64,000 nucleotides of DNA, taken from contig NC_066581.1 in assembly GCF_024323335.1 (NCBI RefSeq), forward strand, positions 437,776,281 through 437,840,280. The letters run 5' to 3'. The notes beneath the pieces are model-generated. The model saw nothing but the letters and a program-made list of their open reading frames with translations. It was not told where the DNA came from and searched no databases. How positions within the stretch are numbered: position 1 is the first letter of the stretch; every line of letters starts with the position of its first letter. Below, in pieces: positions 1 to 10,515 of this stretch. A program made the position numbers and the translations under genes. The stretch is from Lathyrus oleraceus. Lineage: Eukaryota > Streptophyta > Magnoliopsida > Fabales > Fabaceae.

Positions 1-997
1 CTTCAAGCCAAAAAGCCCACTTAAGTGCATTTTGGCCCATATCTCATAAAATGCCAAAATCACTTAAGTATTTGGTACCTTACCATATTTCGTATTCTAC
101 TTAAGTACACCGTACCTTACGATGTTCCTTAATTATTCTATCTCTCATCAATCCGTCCTTTGTGTGTGACCCTATAGGTTTTCGTGGCGTTGGCAATTAT
201 ATTAAATCACGTATTTAACATAATAAACAGTGAGCGGTATCTAGCAACACATCACTGCTACCCAAGTCACGAAAATGTCATGTGATCTGACAAAACCTCC
301 TGTGATAATAATTATGTGTATAATTACCCCTTTGCCCTTATGTCTATATTGAACACAAGGTATAGACCGTGTCACCCTTGTCCAGTTCAATATTGGGCCC
401 ATAGACATTTATCCTGTTACGCAGGATTGGCAAATTCCATCTAGGACACTCATGTCCCTCAGCATGCTTCGTGGAGTACTCATCAACTGTCTTTATGATC
501 ATCCAGTTACGGACAACGTTGGATCAACAATAAAGCACTCAACTCTACATCTAGGATCCATAGTGGTTTCAGGTCGAAGAGTGGTATACACTATTATCAC
601 CATGAGAATAACTTATGACACTTTGCATAACTTTCTATATAGTATTCTCATAGCGGGTCAATCCGGTATGAATATTACTCCTAATATTCATACCTATGTT
701 TAAGACTTGATAACTCTTTATCCATGATCCATGAGATGTGATTATCAGTCTACAAACATAATAGTCTTAATGCTTTAATGTTATCCCACTTCACATTAAA
801 GCTCGACTACGGATACTTTAAGAACAGTGCCCTTATGTTTAATGTGTTCTCATGATTAGGTCACACTTAATACATTAAACGGACTATCTATTCTAGGGAC
901 TTTATTAATCAACCATAATAAAGAAAATGCCTTTTATTATTAATAAATAATTCGATACAAGTACCAAAAGTATTGGCCTCTAGAGCTTACACCAACA
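1..997 (-). mobile_element. Ty1/Copia LTR, reverse, cut by window edge
   Basis: This is the reverse complement of the Copia LTR found twice further right (31335-32678 and 43990-45337). It ends at 997 with ACCAACA, the complement of the LTR start TGTTGGT. Base 1 corresponds to about 32366 of the other copy, so the last 300 or so LTR bases, including the TATA box, lie outside the window. It is visibly more diverged from the two right-hand copies than they are from each other. It interrupts the Ogre LTR that starts at 998. I cannot tell whether it is a solo LTR or the end of a longer element, because the other side and its target repeat are not visible. Confidence 0.9.
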
Positions 998-1733
998 ATA
1001 CCACCTAGGTAACCACTCTCTAACTCCATGTAGTCTGGAAGCCCTGTCGTTTCTTTTGACAGGCATTTGGCTGAAGTCCTCCTTAAGAGGCAATGACTGT
1101 GTATGTTTATGTTTGTGCTGAAGACCTCCTTGTCGAGGCATGTTACTTGTTAAGTCCTCCTAAGTGAAGAGGAAATTGACAGATAGAAGGGACCAGCAAT
1201 CAGTCCCCTGTTAGTCGTTGAGTCGTTCATTATGCTCGCACTACATGCTGATGCTCTTGAACCTAACCCAAGATCCTTGTATATAGAGTCAGTCAAGTGG
1301 AGTAGGGTCCCTCATTCTGGATCCCCACGTTTTCATTGATTTGAAGCTCCCCCAGGCCCGGGTTAAGAGCTATGAGGTCTAACCCTCATTACTTTTCATC
1401 TGCTCACCCTGACGGTCAATGTCAGTGGTTAAGAGCTTCTGCACACCCCTACAGTGTTGGCTTGTTTGTCGAGGTTGATATGACCCCTTGACTAAAGCCC
1501 AACCTTGTATGAGTCGCTTGTTTGCATATAGAGTGTGATACTTGTTCACCTGTGATTGATGTTTATTTGCTGTTCGTTTTGACTTGCTTCCTGTGCGAGT
1601 TAGGTTCTGATTAGAGACCTCAACTTAGGGATCGTTTGCATGACAACTTTTAGGCTCGAGTCGTAGTCTCCCTATTAGCTTGTTATCTCCCTAGTCTCTG
1701 GTTAGGAGAAAGTTTCTCCCCTGTTAAGGGGAA

Positions 1734-2901
1734 CTACGTCGCCCTGATCCTCATACCAGATGAGGTACGTAGGCAGGAGATCGAGCGAGATCTCTCCGGG
1801 CGCCCTTTTCTCTTTTTTGTCGTGTTGTGTGCGTGTTCACCCTTTTTCTTTTTTCCACCCTTTTGTTTTTTTGAGTGTGTTCAACCTTTTTGTTTCGTGT
1901 TTGTTTGAGGAGTTAGATGTAAGACCATCGATTGGCTTTCTGTTTCCCGTTTGTTTTTGGAGTTGGATGTAAGTCCATTGATTGGCATTCCATTTCCAGT
2001 TTTCATTATTCTCTCTTGAGACTTGCTTGTATTCCCATAGGTTTGCTAGACTTCGTATAGTATCTCGTTTGCATGTCAATTAAGGTAGCACGGTTCCTTC
2101 GTCTAGGACTTCCTTTCTTGCGTGAGCATTCCTAAAACACAAACAAACTTCATCTTCTCTTAAGGACACGTTGACTCCTTCTACTACAGGTGAGTAAGTC
2201 TCCAAAGGTCGAGCATCCGGTAGATTGCGTAGTGACGTCGTTCACCTAAAAAACACAAAACAAACAAAAATAGTTTAGCCGAACTACGGCAACTCTGATT
2301 CTCATGTTCAGATGAGATACGTAGGCACGAGACGCGATGTCTTGCTGAGTTTGATTGACGACTAACATGTAATCCTTGCTGGTTTTCGCCCTCGTTGCGA
2401 TTATTTTCTCTCGCCCTCGTTGCGATTGAGACCTTCCTTTTCTCTTGCCCTAGTTGCAATCGAGACCCTTTTTTCCTTTTCGTGTGTGTTTGGAGTCGGA
2501 TGTAAGTCCATCTATTGGCATTCTGTTTCCTGTTTGTGGGTGTTTGTTAGGAGTTGGATGTAAGTCCATTTATTGGCATTCTGTTTCCTGTTTGCGTTTG
2601 TTTGTTCGGAGTTGGATGTAAGGCTATTTATTGGCATTCCGTTTCCTGTTTGTGCTTGTTTGTCCGGAGTCGTATGTAAGTCCATCTATTGGCATTCTGT
2701 TTCCTGTTGAGTTTTTCTTTTGACGTCTCAGCGTCTCCTTTCAGTGTTTGTTTCGGCGTGCGTTAGCCGAGCTACGAGTGCTCTGATTCTTCCTCTGGTT
2801 AGAGAAGATACGTATGCATAGGATATGATATTTTAGCGAGCACGTTCCCCATTTCCCCGAACTACGTCGACTCTGATGTTTGTTTTTGACAAACTACGTA
2901 G
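1734..2901 (+). other. Four copies of conserved two-tier hairpin H1
   Basis: An outer stem CTACG/CGTAG encloses a variable inner hairpin followed by TA. The copies are at 1734-1772 (inner CCTCAT/ATGAGG), 2284-2324 (TCTCAT/ATGAGA), 2772-2815 (TCTTCCTC/GAGAAGA with one bulge; outer arm CGTAT) and 2862-2901 (GTTTGT/ACAAAC). The inner arms differ in sequence but remain complementary. The same element occurs once in the other Ogre LTRs of this window. Its function is unknown; the paired changes suggest a structured RNA in the R/U5 part of the LTR. Confidence 0.7.
1909..2712 (+). repeat. Short-unit repeats in Ogre LTR
   Basis: Two units at about 1909-1998 and four at about 2491-2712 begin GGAGTYGGATGTAAGTCCAT and continue with a TATTGGCATTCTGTTTCC-like tail. 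The period is about 58 bp. Equivalent units occur at 61600-61795 and, reversed, at 37540-38145, so they are a regular component of this LTR family. Copy number differs between LTRs. Confidence 0.8.
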
Positions 2902-3020
2902 GCCCAGGATGCGACATCCTGCCGAGTCCCCTTCCTCCGTGTTCCTTCACCTTGTTTATTATTCCAGTGTGTGTAGTTCTTTGAGCAGCTTATCAGCAAC
3001 CTTTTTCTATTCTTTTGAGC

Positions 3021-3419
3021 GTGGATCCCGTCGAGTACGACGGACATGAGGGGTGCTAATACCTTCCCCTTGCGTAACCGACTCCCGTACCTGCAATCTC
3101 TGGTCGTAAGACCATTCCTTTCCCTTTTTTAGGTTTACTTCGAGCGTTTCCTTTCCCTCCTTTGGAATAAATAACGCACGGTGGCGGCTCTGTGTTTTTC
3201 CCGCCGGTTGTTTTTAGCGATGTGACACCATCGAGTACGATGGATGTGAGGGATGCTAATACCTTTTCCTCATATAACCGGCTTCCGAACCCTACTTTTG
3301 GTTACGAGACTAATTTTCTTTTCTTTAGGGGGGTTTATCGATATTTTCCCTTTCCTCCTTTGGAATCAATAAAATCTGGTGGCGACTTTGTGTTGTAGTC
3401 AGTTATTTTTTTTTTGCAT
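3021..3419 (+). repeat. Duplicated terminal block of the LTR with hairpin H2
   Basis: Two blocks of about 200 bp share the order: hairpin, GTGCTAATACC-type motif, pyrimidine stretch, TTTGGAAT-AATAA, and GGTGGCG. The hairpins are CCGTCG-AGTA-CGACGG (3028-3043) and CCATCG-AGTA-CGATGG (3228-3243), exactly 200 bp apart. The other LTRs here have only one such block, so this LTR has a local tandem duplication of its end. Confidence 0.8.
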
Positions 3420-3428
3420 AGCGACAAC

Positions 3429-3446
3429 TGACGACTCTTCTGGGGA
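3429..3446 (+). promoter_or_regulatory. Primer-binding site, tRNA-Arg-like (element A)
   Basis: The 18 bases two positions after the LTR end begin TGACGACTC and finish CTGGGGA. They match about 15 of 18 positions of the complement of a plant tRNA-Arg 3' end as I remember it, the primer reported for Ogre elements. The site fixes the LTR end at 3426 and the orientation as +. Confidence 0.72.
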
Positions 3447-4410
3447 TTGAACCCATAATATCTAGTTTCCCTAAGCAAGTCAAGCCTAGTCTAGATTTCC
3501 TTTTGCATGTTTGGGTGTTTATATTTTTCTTTATCTTGCTATCTTTTGTTCTCTTTTTCTATTATTATTATTACCTCATCTTCTACATGGCTTTTTGGTG
3601 CTAGCGGTTGGATGAGTACCTTGATCAAAAACCTTGAGGGAAAGACTCTCTACCCGAGTCTAGAGTACAAACATAAGGTAGGATAATGGTTGAGTAGTAA
3701 GGGTCCCTGAGATGTAGTTCTCATAAGGGTTCACACGAGAACCTCACTTAGAGTTGATCCTTTAAAAATATTGTCGCCCGACATGTAGTTGTTGTAAGCT
3801 TCGATGTTTTTATGAGGATCCTTGACTCTAAGAACCTTTATAGAACCTTTAACCCTTTAGACTTCTAAGACGATGGTTGTGTAGTATGGGTCCCCGAGAT
3901 GTAGTTCTCGTAGGGGTCAGTACGAACCTCACTTAGAATAGATTCTCTTGAGGGAGTTGACGCCCGACATGTAGTTACTACAAGTGACAAAAATTCTTGA
4001 GGATCCATAACTCTGAGAACCACCGATAGAACCCGTTATCGATGGTCGTATAGTACGGGTCTATTTGATGTAGTTCTCGTAAGGTTAGGTACAAAGACCT
4101 CACCCTGAATAGATTCACTCGAAGGAGTTATCAACCGACATGTAGTTGCCGTAACTGACAAATATTCATATGAATCCCTGACTCAGGGGTACCTTTTCTT
4201 AAACCCTAGTCCATCCTGGTGAGATCCCTGGTTTGAAAAGCAATCAAAGTGATCCTCTATTCGTACCTCGGACTTTTGAAGCCATGCTTGAGTATCGTTC
4301 ATCCATGCATTCATACATTTATGAATCATAAGCATAAACAATACCAAAATAAAGCTCTTAGTATCTTTTGTTCATTGCAGGAATACACAAGAGCATTTGT
4401 CAGAGTAATC
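3447..4410 (+). repeat. Ogre A leader with three ~180-bp repeats
   Basis: This untranslated stretch lies between the primer site and ORF1. Three imperfect units start at about 3686, 3874 and 4044. Each runs from GGTTGTGTAGTA-like sequence through GATGTAGTTCTCGTAAGGG and CCTCACTTAGA to CGACATGTAGTT. Ogre C has two homologous units in the same place (19355-19710). No ORF or RNA gene is recognised. Confidence 0.78.
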
Positions 4411-5829
4411 ATGATGAAGCCTGAAAGGAGAAACACATGTCTATTCAAGTATAGAACGTCAAATGTTGACAGCCAGAAGGAACTGAGCTCCCAGTTGAGT
4501 ATCCAAAGGAAGGATGATTTCAAGAAGGACCATGGCAGAATCTTGAACCTCCTAACTGAGAAGGTGGACCCATTTGCTATCATCATCCTGGCTCGTTTCT
4601 ATGATCCTCCTCTGAGGTGTTTTACGTTCTCTAACTTCCAGTTAGCTCATACATTGGAGGAGATTGAGAGAATTTTGGGTTGAAGCTTGAAGAAGAATAA
4701 CCATTTCCCTAAGATTAATGAAGAAGTTACACCCAAGAAGATAACCTTAGCTCTGGGTATAGACATTCAAGCAGTGATGAATAATTGGGATATTATGGGG
4801 ATCTTTAGAGGATTCATGGGATCATGCTCTTCCCAAACATAAACAATTTTTTGGATCAAATAGCTGTGGAAATATTTCTCTCAGGTAACCCAATACCTTT
4901 CCTATTAGCTGACATCTATTATTCTTTACATGAGCATTATGAAAAGAAAGAAGGTACCTTACTGTATTGTGCTCCGCTCTTACATGCTTGGCTCATGTCA
5001 CATATCAAAGAAGAAGGTCCTATCAAGTTTGAAAAGCTTAAATGGTTACAAAAATTGGGGTATATCACTGCTGGTAACATTAGATGGTATTTCAAAGAGT
5101 GGGAAACTGATGATATCATTGCTAGCTGTGGGGATTTCCCCAATGTTCCACTTTAGGGCACTAGGGGGTGTCTCAATTATAATCCTGTTATACCTCTAAG
5201 ACAACATGGATAACCCATGCATGGTCCCCCATAAAGCAAGGCTTTGGAACCATTCATCTTGCACGAATTGAGTGTGAATAACCTTGTTATGAGAAAGGAC
5301 ATAAAGGCTTAGACTGTAATTACAAGGAAAGGTAAGGAGTGGGGAAGAATAAACGCTCTTGTTAAGGAACCCTATACCCAATGCGTAAGGGAAAGAGCAC
5401 AAAGGATTAAACTCCCATATACCCTTTTGATCCTTCCATATTTTCTCTACTTCCTGAATAAGAGCCCATCCTACCCGAAGATGTTGAGAAGCTCATTGCC
5501 CAGACCAAAGAGCTTGAAGTAGAGAATTCTCAATTGTGACTCCAACTCAATAAGGAGAAGCAAAAGAATAAATATTTGGAGGATGAGAACAAAGAGGTAA
5601 AATCCAAGTTTGAAAGATGCAAGAGAGCCATAGACGAGAAAGGGAAGAGAAAATGGGTTGGTGGTGCTCTCTTAGGAGCTAATTCCGAGCTTAGTGGTTA
5701 CGATGATGAGTTGGATCGAGCCTGGTATGTCGCTCGAGATTTGGAAAAGACTCTATAGTTATCCAACTTGGCCAAGAAGAATTCACAAAGTGACTATGAA
5801 GCCCAACTCCTCGAGTTGAGGAAGACCAT
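4411..5829 (+). pseudogene. Ogre ORF1 (DUF7745-like), broken and truncated
   Basis: ORF1 is the extra Ogre frame upstream of gag; its role is not known. The start is taken at the tandem ATG codons after the leader. The N-terminal part has the family block around FYDPPLRCFTFSNFQL (about 4600-4650). A stop at 4681 and a frameshift near 4820 lead into the middle part (4824-5156: LFPNINNFLDQIAVEIFL, then the WYF and CGDFPNVPL blocks). More stops and frame changes follow. The last part, around 5500-5829, is Lys/Glu-rich and looks coiled-coil. The frame is cut at 5830 by a reverse Ogre LTR. The DUF7745 link is from memory of legume proteins; the match to ORF1 of Ogre C is seen directly. Confidence 0.75.
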
Positions 5830-5984
5830 TGTCGCTATGCGAAAAATATAGAGTCACCATCAGATTTTTATTTATTCCAAAGGAAAGGGAAAATTCGAGA
5901 AAACCCCCAAAAGAACGGTCACCGCAACCACAAACAAGTTCAGAAGTCGATTATGCAAGAGGAAGGTATTAACACTCCTCACAT

Positions 5985-6000
5985 CCATCATACTCGATGG
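5985..6000 (-). other. H2 hairpin in Ogre B LTR
   Basis: On the minus strand it reads CCATCG-AGTA-TGATGG, a 6-bp stem with one G-U pair and the same AGTA loop as in the other Ogre LTRs. It is followed by the GTGAGG-AATACCTTC-type motif. Confidence 0.7.
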
Positions 6001-8593
6001 GAACCATCTAAGATGTCTATGCTTGAATGGGTCTCGTTATCTTAATGTTTATTTGCTAATGGTTTACAAAGTGAAAAAGGTTTTCCAAGCGATGTCCTAA
6101 GGCTCAAACAAAAGGTTTGATGAGTTGACATTGATTTTAGGTAATGAAAAGATAGTGCTCTTGACTTAGGATTGCACTAAAGACTATGGATAAAGGTGAA
6201 TATTTCAAACTACCGAGCCAATCGCCTTGTGTTCAAAATACTCAGGATGAGGGTAGGAAACCTCCATTTTCATCCTTTCTTTACCACTTAAGGCTCGTGG
6301 CATACAATCCTAATCATATTTTATTGTGTTTTAAATTTGATTTGAGAAAATGCCACTTGACGTTGGGTTAAAGGTTTGTTTATTGTTTAGAAATGGTGAC
6401 GAGCCTAAATCCTAAGGTTGGCTAACAAGCAACAACAAGATAAAAGAAAACGAGTAAAAAGTACACCAACATGGGGAGAGATACATGAAAAATACAAGGG
6501 ATTTATACGATAAATAAAGGGTCTCATTGTAAGGTAGCCCAAGAGAAAGCCTGGTGTGTGCATTGTGTCCTAAGCTAACAATTGAACAATGTAGTTACAA
6601 AGCATGTATCCCTAAGGTAGTGCCATGAATGCTCTCTTGCAATGAAAGATTACAAGTCCATAATGCTCCAAGTTGCATAGGGCAATCACATTGGTCAAAG
6701 TTCCAAGCAAGGGCACAAACAAGTCCTCTAAGTTTCCAAGCTTAGGTCATACACAAGTTCCATATGGTCCATAATACTCCATGTCTAATGCTAAGGTCAA
6801 ACATCAAGGCCATGGCCCAATAGTCCTCAAATTAAGTCTTTTCAGTCTTTTCCATTTTATCATATTTTTATTCATTTTAGATTAGATAACAAAATAAAGC
6901 AATAATGATGAAGAATGGTAATGACGCATGAGAGTTATAATACACAAAGTAAAGAAATAAATTGCAAGAATTTAAATGTTAGAAGTTAGCATTGCGTAAT
7001 GTAAATGTTAGACGTTAGATGTTAGAAGTCAATTTGCAAAAAAACACCGATTACTTGAGATAATCTATCCACAAATAAAAAAACTCAAAATATGGCGCAT
7101 TAAGGGACAATCTATCAATGATTCAAAGTATCTAAAATGATCCAATGATCATTTATCAACATGTTTGAATCAAAGAAGATTAAATCAACTGAAATGTCCA
7201 TCTATAAATGATTTAAAATGTGGAAGATCTATCAATCAAGCCATCAAAATTAAAAAGTGATGAAGAGTTAGTGGTTAGATTAGAGGGTTAATATTGCAGG
7301 CAACAAAGAAGATTAAAATTAAATTACAATGCAATTAATCCAATTATTAAAATAAAATGAAAATTAAATTGCAAAATGAAAAAGGAGTTAAAATGCAATT
7401 AACCTAATTATTCTATTAATAAAAAGGAAAAACAATATTTCAAAATAAAAAATAGAAAATTAAAATTAGATTAAAATGCCATTATCCTAATTATTATATT
7501 AATAAAAATGTAAAATAATATTTCAAAATAAAAATAGAAAATTAGGAAATAAATTTTTCTAACGAAAATGATAAAATCAAGAGTTAAAAATAAAATAAGA
7601 ATTGTGAAGTAAAGAAAATTGAATTAAGAAAGGAAAATAGAATAAAACAATTAAAAATAAAAAAAACAAAACTAAAATAAATTGAGATGAGGGGGTGTAT
7701 TTGAATTTGGAGGTCCAAATAGCATCGGTTCAAGCCCATTAGGGTGCCCAACCTACAACATGTCAATCTGAGTGGAAAAACAAAGAAAGGACCTCAAATG
7801 ATCAAATCCATTAGATCTGATCCAATGGCCTAAACGCGCTGTAGTTGAGACTCGTCTCATCCATCATATTGGGTGACTTGACTAGGTATGCACTATGAAT
7901 GGACTAGATCTGAAGATCTACATGCACCATATTCAATTGTACCACACCCTGTCCAATCTGCGAAGTCACTTCAAGCATCCAACCAAGGCAGGACAAATGG
8001 ATAAGCCAATTTAAATTTAAATGGAAAAATGGAGGGATCTCGGTTTCTCTCATTCCTGATGGAGTCATCTTCCTTCTTGAACCTCAATTATCGAATCTGA
8101 GCATCTCATGGTTACACGATGCAATAAGCACCTCATTATGTTCAACCTGAATAATTGATAGTCACTCCATGCTTAGAATTCATTAACACAACCTAAGTAG
8201 GGAGGAATTTGTTTCAAACCAAAATAGACTAACCCTAAAAGAGAAATTAAACGACAATTACGCATCCATAGGGAACCAAAGCATAAGGGTATTAATCAGT
8301 GTACAATTTTGTGTCCAATATTAACCAGAGTCTTGTAAATGGAAGGAGTTTTTACCTTGCCAGAGTTGGATCCAAACGTAGATTCTTACGAAGCTCCGAT
8401 AAGCTTACTTTAACTTTAGCTCTTGAACCTCTTAGTCTTAGCAAAGTGTATGGATGTTATCTGAATCAGAAATAGTCGAGGATAACACGTGAGTGAGTGA
8501 GTTCAGATGCTCTATTTTGAGTTGCTTTGAGGTGCAATTTCTGCTGAAATTTGATGGCTTGAGAGCTTCCTTCTGAAGTGTGAGAATGAGGCT

Positions 8594-8603
8594 CTATTTA
8601 TAG
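8594..8603 (-). promoter_or_regulatory. TATA box of Ogre B LTR promoter
   Basis: The minus strand reads CTATAAATAG, a canonical plant TATA box, followed on that strand by AGCCTCATTCTCACAC and a purine/pyrimidine-mixed leader. The position (about 2.5 kb from the LTR 5' end once insertions are removed) agrees with the TATA boxes in other LTRs here. Confidence 0.65.
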
Positions 8604-9884
8604 AGTGGATGAGGATGGATGAGAGTGAATTGGTACGTGTCAATTTTGGATCCAAATCCGTGTGAAGCACATGAAGCATGTGACTCATTTTTGAGTGAAT
8701 TAATGAGCTGGATAATGAAGTTTTGCATGCAAAATTCTTCTTGGATTTTTTTGGGGACCACAACATATGATTAGGAAATCATCAGCCCTTCTAGAAACTC
8801 ATTTGTACACTTGTATTCGCAGATGTATATTTGTTGTATTTGTTGGTATTTTGTACACTTGCTCAAGCTGCGTATTATACTTTTGGCATTTGATTCCTGG
8901 GGCCTGTATTGCCAATTGATTTTCTATCATACCCATGTTGTTTTCTGTGTAATTTGATACGTTTTATTTTGATGCCTTGCAACTTGGATTTCGAGCTGCT
9001 CATGTTTATGATAATTGTTGAACTGGTGTTGCGCATGTCATTTAATTTGAACTGCATTATGCATTGCAAGGCTTATTTGGTTGAGTGATGCAAAAAGTGG
9101 ATTAATGGATTGCATTGTGGTTTGTATGTTTCTCTACAGGTTGCATTTTATTTATGTGGTTTTGGTGCAAGTAACAATCACATTGTTCTACAGTAGGCCT
9201 TTTGGATTGTGCATTGATGTTTCCTTGATGTTTCTGCAGGGTTACTTTGCAGCAGGTTTACATGGTTTGTGTTGCTCATGTTGCTGACTACTTGCTTTAG
9301 GTTATGATGTTACTTATGCAACTTGGATTTAATGGTTATGGTTGCAACATGGATGTACATCCTGCAGGTGTGTATGCTTTGGCTCTGCAGTAGGGTTTGT
9401 GCCATGACTGCAGCCTATGTCTATAGCCATTGTAGGTACCAGACTTACCCATGTTTGTGTTAAAAGTGCATGAATTATTGCACTATAATATCTACATTGC
9501 ATTGCTTTGTCCTTGCTCATGACATTGGCCCTTGTTGCAGGTTGTCTACCCATGTGTTGCAGGACTGATTTGGTTTAAGCAACATGGAATTATTGGCTTG
9601 GTTTTGCCTAACTTTCATTCTGATTTATGATTGCATTGTAGCTAAGTTTGTAAGGTTCAAAGCCTGCTTCAATTGGCCTATGTGTGTTATGAATTCTGAC
9701 CTCACTCATGCTAAGTTTCTTGGCATGGTTATGCGCACCTGAAGTGGATTATTGCACAAGGCTTGCTAAAATGAAAGACATCCTTTTTGAAATTTGAAGT
9801 GTCAATGATAAATGGCCAATCACCAAGTAGGGATTTTAGAGATTAGGAATAGAATTTAGGATCTTGGGTTGTAAAATGGTTAAG

Positions 9885-9956
9885 TTGACTTTGGTGAAAG
9901 TTAACCAAAAAAAGTCAACTGTTGACCAAAGTCAACATTTGGTCAACATGTCATTT
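9885..9956. promoter_or_regulatory. W-box cluster in Ogre B U3
   Basis: Five TTGACY cores (WRKY-factor sites) occur on both strands within about 65 bp, upstream of the TATA box on the minus strand. Similar TTGAC-rich stretches occur in the U3 of the other Ogre LTRs (41885-41915, 42403-42600, 58235-58260). That they are bound is inference. Confidence 0.45.
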
Positions 9957-10515
9957 TTTATTTCAATTTTTCATGTTATAAACATTCATATTGATTTGTA
10001 ATGGAATTTGATATTTCGTATGGTATTGGATTGGCATTTGAATGAATGACTTTGATGTTTGTGTTATCTTGTATGAACATGGTATTTGAAATGACATGAA
10101 TATTGAATGTCTTGACTTAAAATGGATGATGATGAACTATGGACATGAGTTGAACTGATCACATGAACATGGCTAGTGAATAAAGTTATAACTTAAATGA
10201 ACCCACAATCATGAATCAATGGGCATGATCAACACTTGAAATGAACCACACTAGGCTTTAGCAAACTTGGATGGACAAATGATAAGCATGAACCAAAGAT
10301 CCATACACCAAGCATCAAGCATTGAAAATTCTATGCCATGGACTTGAATGAAATTGACCAGATGAAACCAAGCAAAGTATGAACCATGTACTTGAAGAGA
10401 CAAGATGAAATGGCACTAGGTAAGACATGAATTTGGGTTAGGCATGAGGATTGACCAGATGAAATAACACAACATGTACTTAGGCATAAACCCAGGGACA
10501 TAAGCACCCGATGCA

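Larger units (their letters stand above)
998..3426 (+). mobile_element. Ogre-type Ty3 LTR, 3' part (element A)
   Basis: The stretch from 998 aligns with the second half of the solo LTR at 57824-62824 (for example the paragraph on either side of 1020 and 61016). The LTR ends with GCGACA at 3421-3426, followed by two bases and the primer site. Its upstream half is missing, replaced by the Copia LTR. It carries several copies of a unit beginning GGAGTYGGATGTAAGTCC, four copies of a two-tier hairpin, and a duplicated terminal block of about 200 bp. There is no coding potential beyond short chance frames. Confidence 0.88.
5830..10515 (-). mobile_element. Ogre B LTR, reverse, segment 1 (3' end side)
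   Basis: Read on the minus strand, this is the 3' portion of an Ogre LTR. The first bases, TGTCGCTATGCG, are the complement of the terminus GCATAGCGACA seen in element A. Next to them is the complement of the LTR-end block with TTTGGAATAAATAA (5870-5882) and the H2 hairpin at 5985-6000. The insertion splits ORF1 of element A; ACCAT just before 5830 would be one copy of its target repeat, but the other copy is not found. The LTR resumes at 12700 and 49301 after two insertions. 6870-7680 is strongly A-rich with no gene. Confidence 0.85.

Noticed and set aside
1..3426. A host gene near the left edge
   Set aside because: All frames are short and overlap LTR sequence repeated elsewhere in the window.
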